A stretch of DNA of 64,000 nucleotides, taken from Trichosporon coremiiforme (taxonomy: Eukaryota; Basidiomycota; Tremellomycetes; Trichosporonales; Trichosporonaceae). Below the pieces are notes generated by a model that saw nothing but the letters and a program-made list of their open reading frames with translations, did no database searches and was not told the DNA's origin. Below are positions 30,227 to 42,500 of the stretch, one piece after another (within the stretch, counting starts at the first letter, position 1; every line of letters begins with the position of its first letter). The stretch is from contig BCJJ01000015.1 of assembly GCA_039545355.1 (NCBI GenBank), forward strand, positions 682,001 to 746,000, read 5' to 3'. The position numbers and the translations under genes were made by a program.

Positions 30227-31933
30227 ATGTCTCTCCTCCCCTCGACAACTTCGGTTCGCAACCTCAACCTTGCCGCTGCGGCAGACGTCTGTGACGTTAA
30301 GGGCTCGAACCGACACACGAACACTACGATACGCGGCATCCCGTTCCCCCGCGAGCTGGACTCGCCATCGACCTCGTCTGCCGCATTCATGGGCGCGCCC
30401 GACTACAGCTCGTTCGCGTCGTCGTCATCATCCCGCGACTTCCGCCGCCATCGCCGCTCGTTCCGTTGCGTCTGTGGTCGACGCGTCGACTCGGACTCTG
30501 GCATGTACTGCTCGCCGGACTGTGCCCGCCAGGACGCCTTCTCGTCGCTGACGCATACGCGCAACAACTCGACGACGCATCCCGACTACTCGTTCGAGAT
30601 CGACGACTATGACACGACTGGTTCCCGCCATCGACGAGCGGTCCGCGCGGACCCGTACCGCACCGACCTCACGCGCGAGGAGCGGCGGCGAAAGCAGCGT
30701 GCCGACGGCAACGACAGCATCTCGCCAATGTCTGCGCGCAACCTCATGCTGTCCCCAAGCGTACCCGAGCTCGTATCGTCGCATTCTCGCAACACGTCAA
30801 CCGCGTCATCCGTCTTCTCCCTGTCATCCATGTCGAGCTCGATGAGCCTCAGCCGCAACCCGTCGACCTCGTCGCGCAATGTCGCCCTGAACAGCGTCAT
30901 TCTCGAGGATGCACGCGAGAACCTGTCGACCGACCGATCAACACTCAAGGCGTCAAGACGGACGCACTCGATCGACAACGACGCCCCGCCATCGAAGCGT
31001 CTCGCGGTCAACGACATGCTCGATGAGATCATCAGCATGGAGAACGAGTTTGGCGATGACATGGGCACGGCCGACATCCACGCCGACTTTGAGATGCCTT
31101 CCACCCCCGAGCACGTCGCGTTCAACCCTGTCATCCGCCCGCCCCGAACACCCTCGCCCCAGCCAGTCGCGGTCGCGAGGTCGCCGCCAGGAGCGCCGGC
31201 CGCACCGGACCGCCGGCGGGGCTCGCTCGTTCGCTCGCGACCAATGTCGAACCTCGCTGCGCACGCATCGTCGCTGTCCGAGTCTCACACCGCGCTCTAC
31301 CTTGCGACCGCGTCGCCCGCCGCGTCCCCGCCGCCATCATCCAAGAAGGATCTGCGCCGTTCCGCCTCGCCCAAGCTGCACATCCGGCGCAGCATCAGCT
31401 TCACCCCGCAGGCCGCCGGCCCGGCCCTCGCTGCCCCGCCGCGCAGCCGCTACAACGACTCTCCCGGATTGACTCCGGTGCGCCGCACCAAGACGGACGC
31501 TCTCCGCGCCACGATTGACGCGTGGCGCTTCCCTACGTCGTCGTCCTCTCCAGCTGTGCTCGAGATTGAGGGGACGACGCCGACGGCCGCGAGCCGCCTC
31601 GGCGAACCCCAGACGCCGATCCATTTCCGCCCGTCGCTGCTCTGGCCGCAGTCGCACCAGGTGCCCAAGGAGACCGAGGAGAGCGAGGAGACCGAGGAGG
31701 AGCCCTCCGCCGCCTCTACCTCGCCCAGCTCGCCCAGCTTCGGCATGAACCTGCCGCGGCACCAGCGCTCGACGTCGAACAAGAGCATGTCGCTTCCGCG
31801 GTCTTCCGTGCGCCTCGGCGCGCTCCTCGGCCTCAGCGGCAGTGCGTCCGACATGGACACGGACGAGCCCGATGACGTGAGCACGATCCGCAGCCGCCCC
31901 CTCCGTCTCCAGACCCCCGCTGCCCCGTGGTAA
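30227..31933 (+). CDS. Ecl1-type zinc-motif protein
   Basis: Intronless, 568 residues from the ATG at 30227, which has the better context; an in-frame ATG at 30176 would add 17 residues. Near the N-terminus, FRCVCGRR...MYCSPDCARQDA gives C81-x-C83, C95 and C99. This resembles the short zinc-binding motif of the fungal Ecl1 family (extender of chronological life span). The rest is Ser/Pro/Arg-rich and apparently disordered. It has many possible phosphorylation sites (RRxS, SP, TP), an acidic DEIISMENEFGDDMG segment, and a C-terminal LRLQTPAAPW. Ecl1 proteins influence life span and stress or sulphur/zinc responses in fission yeast; a regulatory role here is inference. The call rests on the Cys motif alone. 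Confidence 0.65.
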   Translation: MSLLPSTTSVRNLNLAAAADVCDVKGSNRHTNTTIRGIPFPRELDSPSTSSAAFMGAPDYSSFASSSSSRDFRRHRRSFRCVCGRRVDSDSGMYCSPDCARQDAFSSLTHTRNNSTTHPDYSFEIDDYDTTGSRHRRAVRADPYRTDLTREERRRKQRADGNDSISPMSARNLMLSPSVPELVSSHSRNTSTASSVFSLSSMSSSMSLSRNPSTSSRNVALNSVILEDARENLSTDRSTLKASRRTHSIDNDAPPSKRLAVNDMLDEIISMENEFGDDMGTADIHADFEMPSTPEHVAFNPVIRPPRTPSPQPVAVARSPPGAPAAPDRRRGSLVRSRPMSNLAAHASSLSESHTALYLATASPAASPPPSSKKDLRRSASPKLHIRRSISFTPQAAGPALAAPPRSRYNDSPGLTPVRRTKTDALRATIDAWRFPTSSSSPAVLEIEGTTPTAASRLGEPQTPIHFRPSLLWPQSHQVPKETEESEETEEEPSAASTSPSSPSFGMNLPRHQRSTSNKSMSLPRSSVRLGALLGLSGSASDMDTDEPDDVSTIRSRPLRLQTPAAPW

Positions 31934-34900
31934 GACTTGGTAGCGCCGGTCGCCAACATCTATCTGAACATTGATCTCTTATCTCATCGCAATCTTGTAC
32001 AACTACGTTCATACCTTCTGTTGTGAACCATACACCAATACGCATACTGTAATTATCATGCATACATTGTACTAAAAGCGGGCACGAGCGAGCGCAGCGA
32101 GCGACGGCGAAGTGCCCCCGTCATCGCGGGGCAACAAAAATGCGAGCAACGAGGGTCGGGTCAGACGGGATAGCGGCGAGCGTCATCGCAAGCAGGAAAG
32201 AGGGTGCCAGCGCGCTTAGGATCCGTGGGTATGTGGGAACAGCGTCAGTCACCAAAGTTCTGGATGTGCGTTGATGCATTGGATGGGTTCGTGGGAGTCG
32301 GGAGGGAAGAGAGGGCACTGGAATCTCGGTCAGATCAGTAAGGACGTCACGACCGGAGGTTGAGGAACTGGGGTGTGCTCGAAAGGTACGCGGTTCCAGC
32401 GGCTGCCCTGCATCTGCATCTGCACGACGATGAGTGCGGTCAGGTCAGTGCGACCGAGACGACCGAGACATTACAGTTGGAGGGCGCATTGGCGCCAGCG
32501 TAAGGCGTGGCAGATTGTAAGATTGCAATGAATGAACGGTCCAGCCATCTCTTCCTCATCTCCCACTGATCTCTCAACGAGCCAAGTCAGGCACAGTCCT
32601 TCCTACTAGCTGGTCTACTCTCGGCTGCTGACTGACGGCCGCCTGGGGGGCAGGTGACTGACCATCACTGCTGCGATGATAGCGGGAGACGTAGAGGGAG
32701 ACCTAGAGATTGCAGCCAAGACGGCAGACTCGCGGAGATCTCGCAGAGGCAGATGACGCTGACCGCACTTTCGTACTTTGGGTGACCAGGTCTGTGGAGC
32801 CACCAGGACCCGGGGTCTGGACACGTTTCTTGGACTTTCTTGGACTCTTGGACATGAGAGAGGCACTGGGCACTGCTGGTGACTCCTGGGCGCTCGCCGC
32901 TCGTCGCTCATCATCGAGTGGTCGAGTCGGGCTTTCGGACGCGCAGCACTGACACGAGATGTGATAGTCACCCAGGCCATGGCCAAGACGGTAAGGCTGC
33001 GCGCAGTATCGGAGCATTGGGGACGATGTTCGTTATGACAGGACATGGTCTCGGAGTGATTCACTGGTATGAGGCTGGGACAGGCATAATGCCGTGATAC
33101 GATTCATTCGGCTGCGGTGTGTTGCCCGGACCTTTTCCCTTTCCCCTACGATTCATGGCGCTCATGACCCCAGTCTCTCCGGGACAGACACCAGGACACA
33201 GCGGTGCACAGCGCCGACGGACAGTTGCCTACAGCGAACTCCAGTACCTGCCGGGCGGGAGGTTAATAATGTCTTTAATAATGTCGAGACTCGTTATGAC
33301 AGACTGCACGTCCGTTGCCACGGCTCTGCTGGTATTTTCTCAGGCAGCGGGGTGTAATGGCCGTGCACTGATCGACTGTCATGTATCCGGATAGCTGCGT
33401 GAGACGCGCCATACCTTGGGGATCAGACAAGCGGGCCCTTAGTTCTGCCTGAGACTAGTGCTCTCTAGGGTACAGACCCAAAGTTGCTTCTTCCGGCTTA
33501 TCAAATTCGGCGGTGTAAGTGGTTGGTCACGAGACACTCGAGCTGCTCGAGCCGCTCGAGGTTCACGAGATCCACGAGTGGAGTAACAGCTGGCAGATAC
33601 GACAGGGAGAGACTGGTGGAGCTCGATTAATTCATCGAGAGGTGGGCCTCTCATTCACTTCTGCCTCCGTTGCCTTCGTTTCAGCGCGTCAAGTCGAGAA
33701 CGGACCGCGGCAGATAGGAGACTGTACGGCCGAACGCGGTGGAGCGCTCCTCGATCGCAGTCCGCGTCGAGCCGGCACCGAGTAAGTGTGAGGGACCCAA
33801 GACCAACTGAACCCCGCAACCTGCAGTTTCGTGAAACTCTTGTTGGAATGTCATGAAATCTCGCGCGTCAGTCTCGTATTCGCCGGAACTTGCTGCGAAT
33901 TGGAGCATTAGTTCGAATTGGAGCAACTGGGAGAACCATGGTGTGAGACTGACTGAATGACCGCATCTCAATGACTGAATGTGGTCAGAAAGGATGAATG
34001 AATCTGAATGGGGTGTGAGGATGGGGGCATCGCTGCGGTCCCACTTTCCACTGGGACGCAGCAGTCGATCGCACGGTCTCGTGGCCTTGTGGATGGAGAG
34101 CTCGGCGCAGCAACGGAGGAGAGATGGCAGGTCTCGAGATCTCGGCGCCGAACTTGCTCCTCCACTGCGCGCGCTGCGCCGGTGAGCTGAGTCGAAGACG
34201 GACTCTGCTTCTCGTGAATATGTCTCGCGGACTGGTGGTCGTCTCGTGAGCACCATCCTCCAGCCTCCACCGCCATGAAGCGCTCAGAACTGGGATTTCG
34301 GACTGGGGTCAGTTCTCATCTGAATGCCATGTCAATTGCAGCCTCTCCCTGCCTCTCCCACCACCTCTCCTACTGCCTCTCGCCGTGTCGCGTGCTTCGG
34401 ACTTGACCTTTCGGACTCGCGCCCATCACACACCCTGTTCCTCTTCCAGTGGGCCATACCATGTATGGCTTGGACCTGGCAATTCAGAGCGCGCATTCTG
34501 CTGAGCTTCTCGAGCGCTTTCTGCTCCCAGAACACTGAGAGAATAGGGAGCAGGGAGGCATTCGCCAAACTCTGTCTCCTATTCACCCGCACACCGCTGA
34601 CCTCAGCTGATCCTATTCAATCGCCCCATTCTGGCCATTCTGCGAACCCAGATCTGACCGAAGGCCGTTCCTCTTCACAGTTCCCACTGTTTCCTACAGC
34701 CGGGAAAAGTCAGACCCCCGGCTCCGAACGCCAGAGTGTCGCAATCCCGACTCCATTCCAGTACTTTGCACCCACTTTTTTTTTCTATACATGGCGATGC
34801 TCAATGCCCGCTTCCACTCCCACTCCTACTCCTCCAATTCAAAGCCAGACCCCGGACTCACACTCACACTCACACTGATACCGATAGGTAGTCACACGAA

Positions 34901-35161
34901 CAAGCTGACGTGAAGCTCATGCCGATGGAAAGCATGCGCGCCCACTCGCTCCGCTCGTTCGCGGCGTGGGAATTGTTGCCGAGTGAGTACATGCATGCTG
35001 CCGGGGGAGTCCATGACGCGTCCCCCGTTCCGTAATGTATGACGTGGCGCGTGCCGGTGCGCCCTTTTTCGTGTCGCTCGTTTAAGCTCAGTCGTTACGT
35101 CACTGCCTCAGACCCGATGTGGGAATCTCCTCGCAGTCATTGCGGTGGGTGCCGCCTGCTC
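31934..35161. other. Gene-free stretch
   Basis: About 3.2 kb. It includes the 3' end of the Ecl1-type gene with an imperfect GC-rich stem (GGGCAC 32080-32085 with GTGCCC 32112-32117), a CTCGAG-rich repeat near 33536-33562, and a T run near 34778. An ACTCAC dinucleotide-like run lies near 34858-34876, and a 7-bp stem at 35002-35027. The longest ORF (34324-34878) ends in Ser/His repeats and shows no family features, so I do not call it. Confidence 0.4.
35002..35027. repeat. Inverted repeat, 7-bp arms
   Basis: CGGGGGA at 35002-35008 pairs exactly with TCCCCCG at 35021-35027. It lies about 135 bases past the stop of the CASTOR-like gene. Role unknown. Confidence 0.6.
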
Positions 35162-37597
35162 TTATGCTTCGGCATCGTCCATGGCAACGTCCGAGTCCGA
35201 ATCCGGCTCTGGCGGTGCACGCAAGAGCGCCTCCGCCGTCAGCACGTCGCGACCTCGCACGAGAATGTTCGCCGTGTTCGTCGTACTCGAGTAGAGCATC
35301 CGCACGCCGTTCGAGTGCAGTAGGTCCGAGAACTTAGTCACGAGACCGGATTTGTCTGCAAGTTAGCTATCCGAACCAGCTCTCAGCTTGTGTTTCTACC
35401 TTCACACTCACCCAAGTGATATGTGTTGCTATCCAGCGATCGTAGATCTAACTGCAGGCAGCGCATCGTGCGGCTCGATTCGACCGGGTCGTCTTTGAAG
35501 TCGGGCGTCGGCATGCCGCTGTCGTCGGGCTCGTCGCAGTCCTGCGCCTGTTGGATGCGTTCGAGCGCCGGGCCCAACTTGCCGATCTCGCTCTCGACCG
35601 CCTCTAAGCCCATTGAGCTCCTCCCCCAGGTCCAGCTGCGCAGCGACGCCCCAGCACCCTCGCTGCAGCGCCGCATCATCGGTGGCGGGCGGCGCACACC
35701 GTCACTCTGGGTGCGGCTGTGCCCCGACGACGAGCGTGACATACCCGTCATTGCAAAGTTAGGCCCCAGCGGTGACGACACAGCCGAGCGCACCGGCGTG
35801 ATCACGTACGACTTGGTCGTCGGCGTCGAGCTCTGGCTCCACTGCAGCGGGATCGTGCCGGGCAGGCTGACTCGTCGGCTCTCCTGCGACATCGACGATG
35901 AAGAGCTCTCTGAATCGCTGTCGTCGAGCTCGCCGGCCGCGCTCAGCAGCTCCTCGTCCTGGTCAAACAGCGATTTGAGCACGCGGATCTCGGTCGAGAT
36001 CGAGATGCCATCTTCCGTCCGCGTGTAGCTGATGAACGGCGGGGTGCCGTGCCCCGCCGACAGAGAGCGTGAGCGCCCCGAGGAGCTCGAGCTCGACCGC
36101 AGGGCCGCCTTCACTCTGGTCGGCCACACGAGGAACTTGCGGAGGCGATCGCACGACCGCTCCTCGACATCGAGCGGCAGGCCGATGCACGCCAAGGGCG
36201 ACGAGAGCACAGTGATCTCGGCAATGGGCGAGTCCGGAGGTGACGGGGGCGAATGGCTGCTTCGGCGCGCGTGCGGGATGGGAGCGACGGGGTCGACGTG
36301 CCCTGTGTGTCAGCCACGGGCTCTGAACAATGACCAAGCACACGCGACTCGTACGAGTGGGCGATGCATACGTTGCTCCTCGTCACGGCCAATTGATCGG
36401 TGTGTGCCTTGCACGACAGCGGCGACACAGGGCGGGAGTTACTCACATCCACGACCGCGGAAGATACCTGCGGCGCGCTCAAAGTCTTCTCCCTTCACCA
36501 GAAGGAAGTCGGTGAAGTAGCTCGATTGGTAGAGGATCGAAACGTTGCCCTCGGCGAGCGCGGCGGACACGTGCCGGAGGTGGGGGCTGTCTGGTTGTCA
36601 GCCTCCTTCCGTCACGGATATCCGGTGGGGGTGCATGCGGTGTGTAACTCAGGGTGGCTTATTCCCAAACTCAGAGTCCATTCCAACGCCACGGCACAAC
36701 AACGACGTAGACTCACCGTAGTTGGCCTCTGCTTCCTCGCAGTCGCCTGACGAAATCTCGAATACACCCCACGGCCCGTCAATCTGGACATGCTCGTCAG
36801 GCGTCCATTCCGAGTTGATCAGCGACGTCGAGGCGAACAGGGCAATCTGCGATTAGCACTAGGAATGCGATTCGAGCGCGTAGAGGAGCGAGATAGGAAC
36901 AAAGCGATAGGGGCTATGCGTCCCAATACCCCGATGGCGAATGTCACGTCGGCGTGAACACACAATGAGCACCGACATCAGCGCATGAGACATGTCTGAG
37001 CCGCGCGGCACTAGCTGGAGCTTAAACTCTGCCAGGCTATTTCCACCGTGTGGAAGCGGCGTGCGCTCCGTGCCGCATGGCGTGCTGCCCGCATACGTCT
37101 CCACGTCGGCGGGCACGATGACCTCACCCCCCAAATGCGTGCTCATGGACGGCGGGTCGCAGAAGAAACGCCAGCGAGCAGATCATACACTCTTGTTGAT
37201 GCTTCCCGATCCCATTTCCCCCACTGCTTCTCGAACTCTTCGGCTGACTCACCTCGATGCGGTTCGCGGTCAAGTTGAAGAACTGGCACTCCCTCGCACG
37301 CTCCAGCGTCCAGTACAGCTCGTTTGTGTAGTTCTGCGCGAGGTGGACTGGTATGTGGACGATGGACACTGAAGTTTCGAGGGGGCTGTACGTCAGCATA
37401 GGCGAGCGGCGAGCGGAGCGAGCCGTGAGTTGGAAGACAGAACAGTATGCTGCAGCGTGGTGCATGCAGCGCCGGGGCCGCGGTAGCTTCATGCTGTGAC
37501 GGCATGGGGCCACTACGCACACCACACGCAGTGTGCGTGTCGCTGACTTCCGCGCAGACGGTGCGGTTGGAACTCACTCGATAGTGATACTGGACAT
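35162..37597 (-). CDS. CASTOR-like ACT-domain protein
   Basis: Six exons: 37578-37597, 37253-37385, 36717-36846, 36447-36590, 35412-36302 and 35162-35355; 503 residues; every junction keeps frame. The first half has VSIVHIPVHLA...ECQFFNLTANRIE, then LFASTSLINSEWTPD, GPWGVFEIS, and HLRHVSAALAEGNVSILYQSSYFTDFLLV. The second half repeats the plan: PLACIGLPLDVEERSC, DGISISTEIRVLKSLF, LQLDLRS and KFSDLLHSNGVRMLYSSTTNTANILV. Four ACT-type modules and the S-[TS]-x-x-T-[DA]-x-[IL]-LV strands match CASTOR1/GATS proteins. Human CASTOR1 binds arginine and blocks GATOR2 upstream of TORC1. About 180 Ser-rich residues separate the third and fourth modules, a likely phospho-regulated insert. The acceptor at 37386 (CTGACGTACAG) rather than the next CAG is needed for frame. 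The ligand in this fungus is unknown. Confidence 0.8.
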
Positions 37598-38604
37598 CGC
37601 CCTACGCGGAGGAGGGTGCGTCGGGTTGCGGCTGGCGAACGGCGGGAGTGAGAAGTCGACGAGTTACACGATGATATACAGTGACAGATGAACGAATGCA
37701 AAGAATGATATGTTGGAGAGTGAGAGTGCGATGCAATGGCCGTGCATGGTCTTGTGGACATGTGGAATTGAGTCACGCTGGTGTGCTTGGCTGAGTCGCT
37801 GGGCCGTCGGCCGGCTGGTCTGTGCGATCGCGGCCTGCCGTCTGCCGGCGGAGGTCACTGGTGCGCTCTGCCAGCTCTGTCTTGACGCCACAGCTGCGGT
37901 ATGCGATCGAGGCGCGCTTGGTGCTCCGCAGTGCTGTTTCAACGGCGGTGCATAATGCATGGGTGCAGCCAATGCAAGCCCGCTCGGAGGTGAATGCTTA
38001 TGTACAGGTAAGCCGCGCCGAGACGCCGCCGAGCTCTCAGCACCAGACGCAGGGCCGATTGGCCATCTGGGCGGGACATGACGAAATCACCCCTGTCGTG
38101 TCGGCTCCGGTGGCCGTCGTTGCGCGTCGTGTCGTCTCATCGCAGCACGATCGACGCATGCCCGATTGCACTGCATTCCTGCACTGGTGCCCACGTTGTG
38201 AGGTATTATGCAGAGGTGTAGCAGGGGGAAGGGCCAGAGCCGGCGTCCGAAAACTCGGAGATTCACGTAGGCCAAGGAACCAAACAAGACCTCCCGTCGC
38301 CACCCGGGATAAGCACCACGCCGCCTGTGGACGGGATCAATTCCGACCTCCACTCGAGACATCGAGCCAGGCTCGTAAACAACGTCCGGGTTGGCGGGAC
38401 GTGACCATTCAGCACACTTCTTATCGACTTATATCACAATTGCATCGGGACGTCTAGACACACCGCACCTTACTCACTCTGGCATCCCGCTACATCGCTC
38501 TGACTGCGACTCCCTTCATCGAACGACTCGGACACCGCCTTCCTCCCGCTCGCTCCTCACCAGATCTTCCCTCGGCTTGATTCGACTGAGTAGACAGAGC
38601 AGCA
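37598..38604. other. Divergent promoter region
   Basis: About 1 kb between the starts of the CASTOR-like gene (minus) and the Spc19 gene (plus). No gene is supported. Confidence 0.45.
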
Positions 38605-39263
38605 ATGGCAACGAGACAATCCCTCTTCCCCGCCCCGCGGCAGTCGCTCCACCCCTCCGCGCGACAGAGCTACGCCCCCAACGCCCTTCGGCAGAGTCTG
38701 CAAGTGCCGAGCTCCGACTTCCTGTCCTCGCTCGAGGACTGTGTCGCGAGCACTGAAGCCTGCGTCTCACGCCTCAATGCGACGAACACAGCCTTCGAGC
38801 CGGGGATTCGGGATCTGCCGCGGATCAAGAAGATCTTTGATCACAACGTGGTAAGTACTGGGAGATGGAATGGAGGGGGAACATGGCTGACGAGTAGTGG
38901 TTCCTAGTCCTCCCCGAGCCCACAGTCACAAAACGTCGCCACGAGTATGCGACCTCTCTCCGGCCCCAAATCGACTCGCTAGTCGAGCGCGCCGAGTCCC
39001 TAGTCACGGCCGAATCAGCACAAGTGTCTCATGCGCGTGCCCGTCTCCAGCAATTGGAATCCGCGCTGAAACCCGCCCTCCCCCGCGCCCCTAAATATGC
39101 GAGCAGTTTCCTCAGCTCAGAGGAGGAGAGGGTCGCCTGCAAGCTTGGGGATATGGAGGGGAAAGATCTGACTATGGCTCAGAGACGGAAGATTGGCATG
39201 CTTAGGAATAAGAGGGAGAGGTTGGAGAAGGAGCGCGCGAAGCTGCTTGCGGCTAGGGCGTGA
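38605..39263 (+). CDS. SPC19: DASH complex subunit Spc19
   Basis: Exons 38605-38850 and 38898-39263; 47-nt intron (GTAAGT ... CTGACGAGTAG); 203 residues. The core SSLEDCVASTEACVSRLN followed by LPRIKKIFDHNVWFLVLPEPTV matches Spc19: a helical domain, then the conserved region that precedes a coiled coil. A basic C-terminal helix (MAQRRKIGMLRNKRERLEKERAKLL) extends beyond the yeast protein, which has about 165 residues. DASH/Dam1 rings couple kinetochores to microtubule ends in mitosis, and Spc19 is one of its ten subunits. The N-terminal leader repeats RQSL words (Q-S-L after R), possible Aurora/Ipl1-type sites, which would fit DASH regulation but is inference. Confidence 0.82.
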
Positions 39264-39518
39264 CCGAGGCGCGATAGCGCCGCGGCCGTGGTTCCCGCTT
39301 CCTCAATAGAGCAGCGGGAGCAACGAGTAGACGAGCGAGACCAGACAGAGCCGTGTTGTACGATAGAATAGAGAACTGTACACAAGAATTACATCGAGGT
39401 TTACATTAGTCTAATTCTGCTCAAACTGCCCTTCGTTTTGACACACATCCTACTGACTCTCACCACGCTACGTCTTTCACACACTCGCTCTCCTCTCCAC
39501 CGGCTTCGCCGGTTCCGC
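39264..39518. other. Convergent spacer with short hairpins
   Basis: Between the stops of Spc19 and the BEACH gene. A 6-bp stem ACCGGC-TTC-GCCGGT lies at 39499-39513, just past the BEACH stop. Confidence 0.5.
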
Positions 39519-42500
39519 TCACTGGTTCCCTAGGGGACTCGGCTGTCCCCATCCCGCCAAATTCCTGCTCCCATCAACCAGACTCGCGCTGCGGCTGCGA
39601 ATCCTGTCAGCGAGGGATCCACTCCTACTCCTTCCGCCGCCTCCACTCGGCGCCAAGCTGCCCGCACTCGGCAGCAGGCCGAGTCCGTTAGCAATGGCCA
39701 GTTGGACTCGGCACTGGTCGCAGAAACGCGCACCGCCGAGCGTGTCGACGGGTACGGCGTGGGCCGAGCAGAACGCGCCGCCGCAGCCTGAGCAGATGCG
39801 CCGCGGCTCCAGCAGCCCGAAGGACCGGTTGCAGTCCGAGGACATGCACACGCTGATGGCGTCCGCCACGGGGCGCACGGGACCCTCGGGGAGCGTCCAT
39901 TGGTACAGGCCGTACTTCTTATGCTGGGCCCGCGGAGACGCAGATGGCTCGCGGGTTTCCTCGGCAGCAGCGGCTGCGGCCGGCTCGAGCGCGGCGTACA
40001 GCACCTCGCCGATGAAGCGGACCGCCGTGACTGGCCCCTCCTCAGTGGCGAGCACGCCCTTCTTGACCAGCTTCCAGGGCTCGGTCGGCTCGTCCTCCAC
40101 TGCAGACGCCGCACTGTTGCCAGGGACGACCTGGTACAGGCCTATGCCGTTGTCGATGCCAACTGCGAAGAAGTCGCCGAGCGTCAAGAACTCGCGCGGC
40201 AGGAAAGAGATACCGCCTGTGAACTTCGAGCCAGAGTCCAGTGTCGAGCTCGCCATCGCGTGCCCGTTCAGGCTGTACACGTACAGGCACGTTTCGGAGG
40301 CGAGCGCGACGTGCCCGTTCGACTCGTTGATACAGACCAGCTGGACCGGCGCGCTGCTAGGCGTCTGCAGTGTGCGCGTGTAGCGTAACTGCGACGTGTC
40401 CCATACCATTGCATTGCCGTCTGGCGTGCCCGTCACGAGGAAGTTCCACGCGGTACTGACCGCCATGCAGGTAACGGGCTGGTCGTGCCCACGTAACGTC
40501 GCCTCGTGCGAGAGCTGGACGTCGCCCCGCCGTGAGCCGGAGCCCTTGACAATGAGGCGCCATGCAGTGATGACGCCCAGCGGCGAAACCGTGATCAGCA
40601 ACGTCGGCGACGCGAACGCCGCATGCTGCACGGGCACACCCTCGATGATGAACACGAGCTGCGGTCAGTTAACAGCGCGCTCTTACAACTCACCTTCTGT
40701 CCAGTCTCCTGGCAGTACACGCGCACCGAGTCGTCAGCGAATCCAAACTGCACCGACAGGTTCGTGTGCTCGGGCACAATGAGGCGATGCTTCTGCTGCA
40801 CGCTCGGCTTGTCGTTGCCGCGCGGGTCGATGTGGTCGATGCGGTTCTTGCTCTCGACGACGGGCAGTGCACTGCGGAACAGGAGCTGCCAATGTTCCGC
40901 GACGCCGTACTTGCTGCTAACGGGGAGACGGTCCGCGCCCGGGGTGTACGCGCCGACGACGCGCTGAGGATGCGGCGTCTTGAAGATCTGGCGCGGCGTC
41001 TGCCCAAAGTTGTGGATGATCGCCGTCGACGCCGCCTTCTCGCTCTCATCTGTCATGGCGTCCAGGTCGACGGCGCCGCGGTACGACAGCGGGTGGAAGC
41101 AGTTGAACGCCTGCGGGTCACGCTGCTTGTACCCAAACGTCAGGTCGATCCACGCCGGCAGATGCCGCGATACGTAGTCCGACTCGAGCGCCTCGCGGTT
41201 CCAATGAACGAAGAGCATCGGGTCGTCCATCGCCCACGGCGGGAGCTGGACGTCATCAACGTCCTCACCCGACACCTGCTTCTTGCCGAGGTCGAGGCGA
41301 TTCACGTTCTTGAGGAACGCGGGGCTGTAGAAGAACTCAGGGATGAGCTCACGTACGTCGCCGCGGTTCTCGCGGGAAGCACTGTCCCACGCACGCGGGA
41401 TTGACGAGAACAACCGGTCCGCCAGGTCAAAGTTGCCGCCCTGCAGGGCTAAGAAGATCTCAGTGAACGGCGACATGCGAATCATGTACCCGCATACAAT
41501 CATCGACGACGAGTAATGCGTGCCGTAGTGGAACGGCGATTCTCCGACGCCCTCCGTCGCCTGGTATCGCTCGACGGCGGCTTCGCGCCTCGCCTCAGAC
41601 AGCGCGCCCATGGGCAGTGACAGGTCGCGGAACGTGGCCGGGTTCGTGAGGTCGAGCATCTTGCTCTCATAGTCGGCGAGTACCCAGGGAAAAACGGGGT
41701 ACTGTGTGACATCGTTAAGCGTGCGGTTCGCGTGCTGGTTCAGCATCTGAAGGTATGCAAAGTTGGAAATCTCGCGGTTCTGCCACCGGCGGGTGAATAC
41801 CTCGAGGTGCTGCGCGTCCATCGCCTTGGCGACGTTCGCGACCGTGTCGAGGAGCAGCGAGCCAAGCACCGACTTGGCAAAACCCTCGCGGCTGTCGATC
41901 TTGGCGTTTAGGCGCGACATGACCGTGGAGCGCTGCTTCTTGTCCTTGAACACGACGAGGAAGTTCTGCTTGTCCTGGAAGTAGAGCTCCAGCGCGACGT
42001 CACGGAACAGGAACGCGCGCTTGTTGATCTCAACGACCTCGGCGTACGGCCACCGGCGCGAGCGCTGGTCGTTCGGGTCAAAGTCGGCCAGCGTGCCGGA
42101 CGGAATTGTCAGGACGTCACGCGGCGCCTGGTCAGCCTCGACGACCTGGCCGTCGGCGGTTTGAACGAGGCCGTCGATGAGGTACAAATTGCGCCGGCCC
42201 AGGATGAGCAGACCAGGAAGAGCGTCGACGCCGACGATGCGCACAATGTTGTGCGCCGACTCGATGACGTCGCCGGCTTGGAGCGACCGCGCGATCAGGC
42301 GCATCTTGTCGTCACCTTCCTCTTCCTCATGGCCATCTTCTTCGTCGTCGCTGTCCAGCCTGTCCTTTTGGATCGTGGACCCGAACGCCTGCCTTGTGGG
42401 CGTACCCGCATTACTGCTAGAGCCAGTTTCTGCCCATCAGCTAACGTCCACGTATTGTAGCTTACCTTCCTCAATGGGAGCCTCTCCCTGGACGAGCGCG

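Noticed and set aside
32080..32117. Intrinsic terminator-like stem
   Set aside because: Imperfect stem without a following T run, and such terminators are not used by RNA polymerase II in fungi.
34324..34878. 184-codon ORF, possible gene
   Set aside because: No conserved domain, Pro/Ser composition of random GC-rich DNA, and it ends in a CACTCA microsatellite.
36859..37146. 95-codon ORF as a separate gene
   Set aside because: It lies inside an intron of the CASTOR-like gene on the same strand and shows no family features; kept only as an observation.
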